From positions 1-21,743 of the forward strand of contig JABMQR010000076.1 in assembly GCA_013202335.1 (NCBI GenBank): 21,743 bases of DNA. The letters run 5' to 3'. Below the pieces are notes generated by a model. That model saw nothing but the letters and a program-made list of their open reading frames with translations. It did not search any database and was not told the DNA's origin. The position numbers were made by a program, and so were the translations under genes. How positions within the stretch are numbered: the stretch's first letter is position 1; every line of letters begins with the position of its first letter. The stretch is from Bacteroidota bacterium (GTDB lineage Bacteria > Spirochaetota > Spirochaetia > JABMQR01). Positions 8,431-15,024 of the stretch are shown in pieces.

Positions 8431-9618
8431 TTACTTTTTCAAAGTTATCAGATTAGCAAGAAATATAATAAGAAGTAAAATATATACTCCTATTATTGAA
8501 AAGTAATGTGTAATGTCGAATGCTGTTATCAATAACGATGTACACAAGGGGCCAGTAAAGGCACCTATACTGGCAGTACTAACCAAATACATAATATAGT
8601 GAGGTTTAGAGAACTCATGGCGACAACTAGCGAGAAGCATGGGCCATAAAGGACCGCAACTCAAACCAATACCAAAAACACACAGAATAGAGAGGACTTC
8701 TGATTGAATGATATTCATAGAAAATGCGAGCAGCAGGGCAATTAGTCCATGGATGAGCATACTTTTCTTAAGAGATTTGGTTTTTGCAAATGCATAGTAT
8801 AAACGGCCTAGAGCTACCCCCAACCAGAAAAAAGTGAGAATTAGCGCAGAACTTCCCAAACTGATCTGCTTGCCTTTTTCAAAAAAGAGAGGAATCCAGC
8901 TGGCAAGACTGCTCTCTGCAACCACAAACATGAACATAGCTAATAGATACCAGATAAATTTTCCTCTGGGACTGTCTGATACATTCTGCATCGTTGTTTG
9001 GCTAACATTTACTTCTGCTGTTTTTTTTGTATCTTTCTCTCCGGTATTAGTATAAATCAGAATAAAAACTGCAACGGCAATCAGAGCAATGAAAACAGCC
9101 AGGATAATTCCCAAATATGAAATTGAGAAATTCCAGGTGAAAAGCAATGCTGTGATGGCCGGACTCAGCATTGCCCCAATACAGTAGAAGAATTGTGAAA
9201 GATTGAGAAATCTACTAGAGTTGTACTTCTCATATGCCGAAATCATTGTAGAGCTTACAGATTCCAGAATACCACCACTGCCGCCAACAATTACCAGTAA
9301 CATAATTAAACCGAAAAAAGAGTTGATATAACCCAAAAAACAAAGTGCTGCAGCTGCAGCCAGTAATGATATGACGATACTTGATTCATGAGTTTTTCTT
9401 CCTTTTTGGATCAAGAATCCATAGATGAGAGAGAAGATGAAAAATGATACATACTGCAGCGAGAATGCAAAACCCAAATGATTTACCGATATATTAAATT
9501 CCTGTATCAGACTGGTAACAAGAGCTGGAAGAACATTAATACTGATAGCAAAACCTGTAAGACTTAGAATCAGCCCATATAATTTCCCTACAGTTCTTAC
9601 ATTTCTCACTTTTCTCAC
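8431..9618 (-). CDS. Major facilitator superfamily transporter
   Basis: Integral membrane protein of 395 aa with about 12 hydrophobic helices split by a polar linker (about 192-215, TNTGEKDTKKTAEVNVSQTT), the normal MFS architecture. Loop 2-3 has FLIQKGRKTHESS, a diverged form of the MFS motif A. The GTG start is supported by GAGG (9627-9630 on +) 8 bases upstream. It follows the UroD-like gene at 9654 by 35 bp on the minus strand, with no promoter seen between, so both are expressed from the operator-controlled promoter near 10950. A secondary importer or exporter for the same compound class is likely; substrate cannot be predicted. Confidence 0.9.
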   Translation of the reverse strand: MRKVRNVRTVGKLYGLILSLTGFAISINVLPALVTSLIQEFNISVNHLGFAFSLQYVSFFIFSLIYGFLIQKGRKTHESSIVISLLAAAAALCFLGYINSFFGLIMLLVIVGGSGGILESVSSTMISAYEKYNSSRFLNLSQFFYCIGAMLSPAITALLFTWNFSISYLGIILAVFIALIAVAVFILIYTNTGEKDTKKTAEVNVSQTTMQNVSDSPRGKFIWYLLAMFMFVVAESSLASWIPLFFEKGKQISLGSSALILTFFWLGVALGRLYYAFAKTKSLKKSMLIHGLIALLLAFSMNIIQSEVLSILCVFGIGLSCGPLWPMLLASCRHEFSKPHYIMYLVSTASIGAFTGPLCTSLLITAFDITHYFSIIGVYILLLIIFLANLITLKK

Positions 9619-9653
9619 TGGAACTACCTCATGCTGCTGATAAACTTGTTTTC

Positions 9654-10904
9654 TTATAAATTTCCGATGCTATCTATTAATTTGTTTAACTTCTTTCTGT
9701 AATACCTGAAATCTTCCCACGAAACATGCGGCGGGACAGAATGATCAAGAAAAGGAATATAGTTTCCTGTTTCCAGAAGCTTTTCTGTAACTTCAAGAAT
9801 CTCATCAATACGTTTTTTACCCTTTGCAACTTCCATCTTGGGAATTCCACCCATCATGGAAAGATCTGGATATTTTTTTCTAATCTGTAAAAGGTCCATA
9901 CCAGTCTCAGTTTCCATAGGATATAAACCTGTTATACCACCTTCAATAAACAGAGGAATAAGCTGCTCACAGTTGCCGTCAGTATCAAGGAGTATTATAT
10001 TGACACCTCGGCTTTTGAGAAAAGAGGTAATTCGCTTATAGTAGGGGAGCATGAACTCTCTTATAATTGCCGGGGAAACCATTGATCCCAGGCCGCTGGA
10101 CATATCTTCAAAGATATGCAGTACATCAAAAGATGTTTGCCCCAATATTTCCTCCCATAGAGCAATCCAGAGATCCGTAAAAGTGCTGTTTATATCATGA
10201 ATCAACTCAGGATCATCATAATAGTTGAGGAATAGATTCTCATATCCCATTAAATGAGCCTGCAGACCAAATAATCCACAGGGGTATCCACCTGCAGCAA
10301 GTGGATAACTTCTTTTTTGATGGATTTCTGCTTTTTGGTGCCAGTTTTCGGGCAATCGGCTTGTGATAGTATCCTGACGCACGCGTTCGCTCTTTATCTG
10401 ATCCCAATCTTTTTTGTTTTGGATTGGCCATTGAGTAGGGCTTGGAACGACCGACTCTTTCTGCAAAAACTTTCTCGTAACCCCATCCATGTCTTTATAG
10501 ATAATATATCCATCTCCTTCTGCTAGTATCTCAGGTTCATAGCGGGGGTAGAAGACATGTTCTGCATCTATAAGTCTTACCGATTCATCAAATCCAAAAT
10601 AATCATGCACATCTGTATCAATGGGAAATCCTTGAGTCGGCCAGTAGGTGGCATCTCCCCACACAGCTAAACCTTCCGGGAGATGATTGCTCTGGTTTAA
10701 TGACGATGGATGGTTCCATGCAAATGAGTAGAGAGATGCAGTGATCGTGGTAGAATCTGCTGGGATGGTCGGAGGGTTTTTTTTGGGTAATCCCTCACGA
10801 TACCATCTGTTTAGAGTGCCGCCCCAATAGGCATATTCCCATTTGGGGGACCTTGCTCCTGGACTTCTGCCCATAACCTGTAGAAATCTCTGCTGAGAAG
10901 TCAT
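9654..10904 (-). CDS. UroD/MtaA-fold family protein lacking HxC metal motif
   Basis: Protein of 416 aa from the ATG at 10904. That start is preferred over one at 10967 because AAGGAG lies 6 bases before it, and because the upstream start would put the operator and promoter inside the gene. The fold is recognised from MTSQQRFLQVMGR, HIFEDMSSGLGSMVSP (about 263-278), MLPYYKRI and the late MMGGIPK strand. At the place of the zinc-binding HxC seen in methyltransferase relatives it reads LLDTDGN (Asp307-Thr-Asp309), so the metal site is changed or lost. It differs strongly from the UroD-like protein at 6309, so the two are not recent duplicates. It is first gene of a two-gene minus operon with the MFS transporter. 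Its reaction is unknown. Confidence 0.82.
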   Translation of the reverse strand: MTSQQRFLQVMGRSPGARSPKWEYAYWGGTLNRWYREGLPKKNPPTIPADSTTITASLYSFAWNHPSSLNQSNHLPEGLAVWGDATYWPTQGFPIDTDVHDYFGFDESVRLIDAEHVFYPRYEPEILAEGDGYIIYKDMDGVTRKFLQKESVVPSPTQWPIQNKKDWDQIKSERVRQDTITSRLPENWHQKAEIHQKRSYPLAAGGYPCGLFGLQAHLMGYENLFLNYYDDPELIHDINSTFTDLWIALWEEILGQTSFDVLHIFEDMSSGLGSMVSPAIIREFMLPYYKRITSFLKSRGVNIILLDTDGNCEQLIPLFIEGGITGLYPMETETGMDLLQIRKKYPDLSMMGGIPKMEVAKGKKRIDEILEVTEKLLETGNYIPFLDHSVPPHVSWEDFRYYRKKLNKLIDSIGNL

Positions 10905-10920
10905 CGCTTTCTCCTTGTTG

Positions 10921-10936
10921 GGTTTTACGTCAAACC
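10921..10936. promoter_or_regulatory. Operator A of the module 2 regulon
   Basis: GGTTTTACGTCAAACC is a 16-bp palindrome with one mismatched pair and central ACGT. It starts two bases beyond the -10 box of the minus promoter and covers the likely start of transcription of the UroD/MFS operon. The same sequence recurs at 11099, 13295 and 13378. Confidence 0.8.
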
Positions 10937-10938
10937 TC

Positions 10939-10967
10939 AAGATAACACACGCTATGCTGCCTGTCAA
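10939..10967 (-). promoter_or_regulatory. Promoter of the UroD-like/MFS operon
   Basis: On the minus strand TTGACA (10967-10962), 17-base spacer, TATCTT (10944-10939). It has a consensus -35 and ideal spacing, and operator A lies immediately downstream. Confidence 0.75.
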
Positions 10968-11059
10968 TAATGTCTTTTATTTGGAGCAGCAGCACCAGTA
11001 AATTCCTGGGCAGCTCTGCTGTATTGTTCTATTTAAAAGGGAGCTACGTTAATAAAATA

Positions 11060-11089
11060 TTGACATCTGCCAGCTGATGGGAGTATTCT
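11060..11089 (+). promoter_or_regulatory. Promoter of the phosphotriesterase-family gene
   Basis: TTGACA (11060-11065), 18-base spacer, TATTCT (11084-11089). Operator B follows 9 bases later over the expected transcription start, the same layout as operator A. Confidence 0.7.
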
Positions 11090-11098
11090 ATGTATCTA

Positions 11099-11114
11099 AG
11101 TTTTACGTCAAACT
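11099..11114. promoter_or_regulatory. Operator B of the module 2 regulon
   Basis: AGTTTTACGTCAAACT has the same central ten bases as operator A (TTTACGTCAA) and the same single mismatch pair. It lies between the promoter and the ribosome site (AAAGGAG, 11118-11124) of the gene at 11131. Centre-to-centre distance to operator A is 178 bp. Confidence 0.8.
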
Positions 11115-11130
11115 ACAAAAGGAGTGACCT

Positions 11131-12171
11131 ATGTCAATTAAAACTATTACTGGGCCAATTGATGAAAAAGAAGCAGGTTTTATTGCACCTCATGAACATA
11201 TATTTATCGATATCTCTCACCAGTTTATTACTCCTGATGCAATTTCAAAGCGTCGGCTTGCAAAGGAGAAGGTTTCAATTTCAAATCTTGATGTTCTCTC
11301 AAGAAATCCATTTTTGGTTATAGATAACCTTATCCTGGATGATGAAGAGACAGCTATTGATGAAGTACTGCGATTTAAAAATGCAGGGGGAGGAACCCTG
11401 ACTGATGTTACTCCAAGCGGCATCGGTAGAGATCCTGAAGCACTTCACCGGGTGAGTGTTCGAACCGGAATTCATGTTGTTGCCGGGTGCGGATACTATA
11501 CTGGTGATACACATCCTGATGCCCTTTCAGAAATGTCGATCAACGATCTTGCCGATAGTTTTCTCACTGATATTGAAGTAGGTATTGAGGGAACCAGGTT
11601 TAAAGCAGGGGTTATTGGTGAAATTGGTACGAGTAAGGTTGTTAGTAAAAAGGAGAAAAAGGTTGTTGCTGCAGCTGCTGTAGCGCAGAAAAAGTCAGGA
11701 CTCGGAGTCCATATCCACACCTATCCATGGGGTAATCGGGGATTGGAAGTAATTGAGCTGATGAAAAAGCATGGCTGTGATATCGGTAAAGTGGTTATCG
11801 ATCATATTGATGTAGAGTTTGACATGGACTACTGCCGATCACTCATGAACGCAGGAGCCTTTATAGAGTTTGATGACTTTAGCAAGGAGTTCTATATTGA
11901 TTCATTTGAACGAAAACAGTTTGCCGGAGGCATTTTTGTCACTGATTATGAACGGGTTCTCGCTCTCAAACAGTTCGTTGATGATGGATATACAGATCAT
12001 ATCCTCATTACCTGTGACATCTGCCTGAAAACTCTTATTCACCGCTATGGAGGGTGGGGCTATGATCACATCCTTGCACATATAATTCCTATGATGCGTG
12101 AGGTAGGGGTAAAAGAGAAGGATATTGAGACCATAGTCTATAGAAATCCGGTACGGTTGCTTGGGGTTTAG
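11131..12171 (+). CDS. Phosphotriesterase-family metal-dependent hydrolase (Php-like)
   Basis: Amidohydrolase-superfamily TIM-barrel protein, 346 aa, cytoplasmic (no signal peptide). Metal ligands are visible in order: His21-x-His23 (APHEHIF), Glu164 in GVIGEIGTS at the place of the bridging residue, His196 (VHIHTY), His225 (VIDHID) and Asp296 (ITCDIC). In true phosphotriesterase the bridge is a carboxylated Lys; Glu places this protein with the E. coli Php / lactonase-like branch, so hydrolysis of a lactone or sugar-acid ester is more likely than of a phosphotriester. It forms a single-gene unit under operator B, divergent from the UroD-like operon and convergent with the regulator 39 bp downstream. 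A sugar oxidised by a dehydrogenase to a lactone would be a sensible substrate, but that is inference. Confidence 0.9.
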   Translation: MSIKTITGPIDEKEAGFIAPHEHIFIDISHQFITPDAISKRRLAKEKVSISNLDVLSRNPFLVIDNLILDDEETAIDEVLRFKNAGGGTLTDVTPSGIGRDPEALHRVSVRTGIHVVAGCGYYTGDTHPDALSEMSINDLADSFLTDIEVGIEGTRFKAGVIGEIGTSKVVSKKEKKVVAAAAVAQKKSGLGVHIHTYPWGNRGLEVIELMKKHGCDIGKVVIDHIDVEFDMDYCRSLMNAGAFIEFDDFSKEFYIDSFERKQFAGGIFVTDYERVLALKQFVDDGYTDHILITCDICLKTLIHRYGGWGYDHILAHIIPMMREVGVKEKDIETIVYRNPVRLLGV

Positions 12172-12210
12172 AATTCAGAGTTATTTTTATATCATCTATG
12201 AAAACAGTAT

Positions 12211-13245
12211 TTACTGCCGGAAAAGAGTAGTACTGCTGCGTTCAATCAGCCTTGGTTTAACTATCTTTTTCAACTCTCCCTTTACCTTTCCATCGATCTG
12301 ATCAATAAGGTAGTTTGTTGCCTTTTCAGCGATCTCATCATAATCGATATAGATAGAACTTAAGGAAATCATAGCTAAATCAGATACATCATTATTATCA
12401 ACTCCAATAATTGCATAATCCCTGCCTGGAATAATCCCTGCTAGATTTGATTCATGCATGAATCCCATGGCACATAAATCATTCATACAGAAAATACCAT
12501 CATACTGAATACCTGATTTTTCCAGCTCTTTATAGGCCTGCTTCCCAGAATCGATTGTTAAACCGGCTTTAATGACGATACAATTTTTTGCGGGAAATTG
12601 TTGTTCTTCCAGATAGAGATTAAAACCCCGTTCCATCTGTCTTATCGAGCTGAAATCGCCAAGATCATTCCATGCATTAACCACCGCAATATGCTTACAG
12701 CCAGTAGTACATAGATGCTGTGCTGCAAGGTAACCAGTATTGTATCCATCGTTAAGTATATAGGATCCGGAATAAAAGGTAGGAATAGTATCTACAGCGA
12801 CGTGGGGAAGCCCTGACTGCTGCACAAGATGATAGGTATTTTCGTTTTTTTCTGAGAAGCAGAGAATAATTCCCTCAATACGGCTCTGAATCATCTTACT
12901 AACAACTTTGCTGGCTCGATCAGGATCCCATTGACTCTCTGAAAAGATGACCTCAAACCCACGGTTAGAAGCAACCAGCTCTGACCTACGAATCATGGAT
13001 CCGTAAAATGGATTGGTGATATCGTTGATCAGGAATCCGATTGTTTTTGTTCTGCCGGATCTGAGACCCCGAGCTGCAGCATTGGGGCTGTAGTTTATTT
13101 CTGCAGCAATTGCAAGAACTTTACTGCGTGTTATCTCACTGATCCGTGATTCTGGTTGAAACGAGAGCGATACTGTTGTCTCTGATACCCCCGCCAGAAG
13201 AGCAATGTCTTTAATAGTAGATTTCTGTTTTTTTATATTTTTCAT
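12211..13245 (-). CDS. LacI/GalR-family transcriptional regulator (module 2)
   Basis: Repressor of 344 aa. Helix-turn-helix at about 10-30 (IKDIALLAGVSETTVSLSF); the VSLSFQ end of the recognition helix differs from the common VSRVLN. The hinge AARGLRSGRTKTIGFLIND is followed by the effector domain (FEVIFSESQWD, GIILCF, GIFCMNDLCAMG, AIIGVDNND). There is no C-terminal leucine-heptad tetramerisation tail like that of E. coli LacI. AAGGA lies ahead of the ATG. Operator C lies 50 bases upstream, suggesting autoregulation. Matching sites in front of three other units make it the most economical candidate for their regulator. Its recognition helix differs from the module 1 regulator, in line with their unrelated operators. 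Confidence 0.95.
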   Translation of the reverse strand: MKNIKKQKSTIKDIALLAGVSETTVSLSFQPESRISEITRSKVLAIAAEINYSPNAAARGLRSGRTKTIGFLINDITNPFYGSMIRRSELVASNRGFEVIFSESQWDPDRASKVVSKMIQSRIEGIILCFSEKNENTYHLVQQSGLPHVAVDTIPTFYSGSYILNDGYNTGYLAAQHLCTTGCKHIAVVNAWNDLGDFSSIRQMERGFNLYLEEQQFPAKNCIVIKAGLTIDSGKQAYKELEKSGIQYDGIFCMNDLCAMGFMHESNLAGIIPGRDYAIIGVDNNDVSDLAMISLSSIYIDYDEIAEKATNYLIDQIDGKVKGELKKIVKPRLIERSSTTLFRQ

Positions 13246-13294
13246 TTTTATATTTTTCCTTGACTTATGCTAAATCAGCTTCTATAATCAATTT

Positions 13295-13310
13295 AGTATG
13301 ACGTCAAACC
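13295..13310. promoter_or_regulatory. Operator C of the module 2 regulon
   Basis: AGTATGACGTCAAACC has a perfect TGACGTCA core and conserved AAACC right arm, with two mismatched pairs in the left arm. It is the most diverged of the four sites. On the minus strand it contains a TTGACG box that could be the -35 element of the regulator gene, so binding would block its own promoter. I could not assign a matching -10 box with confidence. Confidence 0.65.
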
Positions 13311-13375
13311 TAATGGTTAATACTACAAACATTATATAAAAAATGCAAGTAGTAACGTTTTATTTTTTTTGGCAT

Positions 13376-13395
13376 AAGGTTTGACGTAAAACCTT
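13376..13395. promoter_or_regulatory. Operator D of the module 2 regulon
   Basis: The GGTTTGACGTAAAACC core (13378-13393) has AAG/CTT extensions making a 20-bp palindrome with one mismatched pair. It is the longest symmetric version of the four. It ends 42 bases before the first gene of the eight-gene operon and lies 83 bp centre to centre from operator C. I could not place a promoter for this operon with confidence. Confidence 0.78.
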
Positions 13396-13437
13396 CTTTG
13401 AGTTGGTTGGCCGATAACAGTATAAAAAGGGGAGTAT

Positions 13438-14604
13438 ATGAGAATAGAGAAAGCAGAATTTGTTGAACGAATTCATAAACTTCAAGACTATATGAGAGAA
13501 CACCAGATAGATGCCGTTGCCGTTTATGGAGATGAATACCGGAAGGAAAACCTGCGCTATGTATCAAACTTCTGGCCCATATTTGAGCGTGGTATGTGCT
13601 TCATTCCAAAGCAGGGAGAACCTGTTCTTGCAGGTGCTCCGGAAGGGGAGAGCTATGCCCGGGAGATGAGCGTATGGGATGATATACGAAATGTAAAAGA
13701 TTTTGCCTGTGTAACGGTTCCTGATCAAATAGTATATCCGCTGGCCTCTTTCTCAAGTTTTACTGAAATACTTTCTGAAGTACTAAAAGGAGGGAAACGT
13801 TTAGGATTGGCAGGTTATTGGGATATACCGGCTCCAATTATGGAGAGAATACAGGGAGCTGTCGATAATCTTGAAATAGTACAGGTGGATAATCTTCTGG
13901 AAAAGATGCGAATTATAAAGAGCCCGGCAGAAATAGCGTGCCTGAAAGAGTGTGGGAGAATTGCAGGGCTTGCCTATCAGGAAATTATTAAAAATGCAGT
14001 TCCCGGTAATACTGAACGTGAAGCAGCGGCGGCGGGGGAGTGGATAGCCAGGAAAGAGGGTGCTGAAGCGATAAATTTTCATGTCTTTGGAAGCGGCAAA
14101 CGAACTCATACCATAATTGGGCGGGCAACAGAAAAAATCATTAAAGAAGGCGACATGGTCATGTCCGCCTTAGCAGTCCAGTACGAAGGTTATGTTACAA
14201 CCGTAGAGTACCCTTTTGTAGCCGGAACTATGTCTGATGAGCAGAAAAAGATACTCTCAATTCTAGCTGAAGCTGCAAACGTGCAGCAGCAGTATCTGAG
14301 AGCCGGAACGGTTACAGGAGAAATGGTACGGGCAGTGCAGTCAGTCTATCAAAAAAGAGGATTCGCCGAGTTCGATGTTTATCCCCCAATGCATGGAATA
14401 GGACTTGCTGAAGCTGAATCTCCCTATCCTGACGAATCATCTGAATACCAATTTCAGGCTGGAATGTGTGTCAATTCAGATATCAGCCTTTTTGGACACG
14501 CAGGTGGATCAAACAGAATTGAAGAGGGGTTTGTCATTCAGGATGACGGCTGTGAATCTCTTACCCCTATTATCCGAAAATTACTGGAAAAATTATCTTT
14601 ATAG
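13438..14604 (+). CDS. M24-fold hydrolase, creatinase-like, metal Asp ligands absent
   Basis: A 388-aa pita-bread-fold protein with an N-terminal creatinase domain (about 1-150) and C-terminal M24 domain (about 160-388). In M24 aminopeptidases and prolidases the five metal ligands are Asp, Asp, His, Glu, Glu. Here the first two are Ala244 (GDMVMSA) and Thr255 (GYVTT), the His is kept (His319, MHGIG), the first Glu is Asp348 and the last Glu is kept (Glu362). A dinuclear metal centre is therefore unlikely. His224 (SGKRTH) and Glu257 (TTVEY) fit the places of creatinase His232 and Glu262, as I recall that sequence, so a metal-free C-N hydrolase is the best reading. The substrate need not be creatine. 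AAGGGGAG precedes the ATG. First gene of the operator D operon; its stop overlaps the next gene's ribosome site. Confidence 0.85.
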   Translation: MRIEKAEFVERIHKLQDYMREHQIDAVAVYGDEYRKENLRYVSNFWPIFERGMCFIPKQGEPVLAGAPEGESYAREMSVWDDIRNVKDFACVTVPDQIVYPLASFSSFTEILSEVLKGGKRLGLAGYWDIPAPIMERIQGAVDNLEIVQVDNLLEKMRIIKSPAEIACLKECGRIAGLAYQEIIKNAVPGNTEREAAAAGEWIARKEGAEAINFHVFGSGKRTHTIIGRATEKIIKEGDMVMSALAVQYEGYVTTVEYPFVAGTMSDEQKKILSILAEAANVQQQYLRAGTVTGEMVRAVQSVYQKRGFAEFDVYPPMHGIGLAEAESPYPDESSEYQFQAGMCVNSDISLFGHAGGSNRIEEGFVIQDDGCESLTPIIRKLLEKLSL

Positions 14605-14615
14605 GAGGAATACTG

Positions 14616-14984
14616 ATGAAAGGCGGGGCAAAGACATGGTATTTCCCTGATGGATATCTCCCGGAAAAGAATATAGAGGGATCACTCGAATCTCATGAAG
14701 CATTGATGATTCTAAATGCAGGAACATCCAATGCCTACATCGACATAACTATCTATTTTGAAGATAAAGACCCCATAAAGGGAATTGAGACCCTTGTTTT
14801 AGGCGAACGGGTGAAAACCCTGCGGCTTGATCATAAAGAGGATATGGGAGGGGTGATTATACCTATCCTGACTCAATATTCTCTTCGGATAGAATCTGAT
14901 GTTGAAGTTGTCGTACAGTTTGGAAGGCTGGATGCAACTCAGACTAACCTGGCGTATTATGGAACCATGGGGTTCCGTGAGTAA
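14616..14984 (+). CDS. Anabaena sensory rhodopsin transducer (ASRT)-family protein
   Basis: A small all-beta protein of 122 aa that aligns along almost its whole length with the Anabaena sensory rhodopsin transducer: GYLPE near 13-17, SHEALMILNAG at 26-36, DITIYFEDKDP at 43-53, VVVQFGRLDATQ at 98-109, and a final AYYGTMGF. No rhodopsin gene is in the window. It is cytoplasmic, without signal peptide or membrane segment. Family members outside cyanobacteria occur with carbohydrate genes, and the domain has been proposed to bind small molecules. Here it lies between an M24 gene (11 bp gap) and a binding-protein gene (40 bp gap), so it may sense or hold the pathway substrate. The AGGAGG site overlaps the stop codon of the gene before it. 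Fold assignment is firm; role is not. Confidence 0.88.
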   Translation: MKGGAKTWYFPDGYLPEKNIEGSLESHEALMILNAGTSNAYIDITIYFEDKDPIKGIETLVLGERVKTLRLDHKEDMGGVIIPILTQYSLRIESDVEVVVQFGRLDATQTNLAYYGTMGFRE

Positions 14985-14986
14985 TA

Positions 14987-15004
14987 TTTGGCAAATGAGC
15001 CAAA
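14987..15004 (+). repeat. Small stem-loop before second binding-protein gene
   Basis: TTTGGC / GCCAAA with a six-base loop, ending 6 bases before the AGGAGG of the gene at 15025. Only six base pairs, so of doubtful weight; it could tune expression between the ASRT-like and binding-protein genes. Confidence 0.3.
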
Positions 15005-15024
15005 AATAATAGGAGGATCTATTT

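Noticed and set aside
10905..10967. Upstream start for the UroD-like protein at 9654
   Set aside because: The extra segment contains the operator and promoter, while AAGGAG is correctly spaced for the ATG at 10904.
12172..12210. Terminator between the convergent hydrolase and regulator genes
   Set aside because: No inverted repeat of useful length could be found in the 39-base gap.
13398..13426. TTGAGT-N17-TATAAA as promoter of the eight-gene operon
   Set aside because: Boxes and spacing are good, but transcription would start within about 5 bases of the ATG and leave out the ribosome site.
14405..14650. An 81-codon open frame overlapping the end of the first M24 gene
   Set aside because: It lies in another frame of two well-supported genes and has no ribosome site or family resemblance.
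14616..14984. A light-sensing system based on the ASRT-like gene
   Set aside because: No seven-helix rhodopsin or carotenoid gene is present; the neighbours are all sugar-uptake and enzyme genes.
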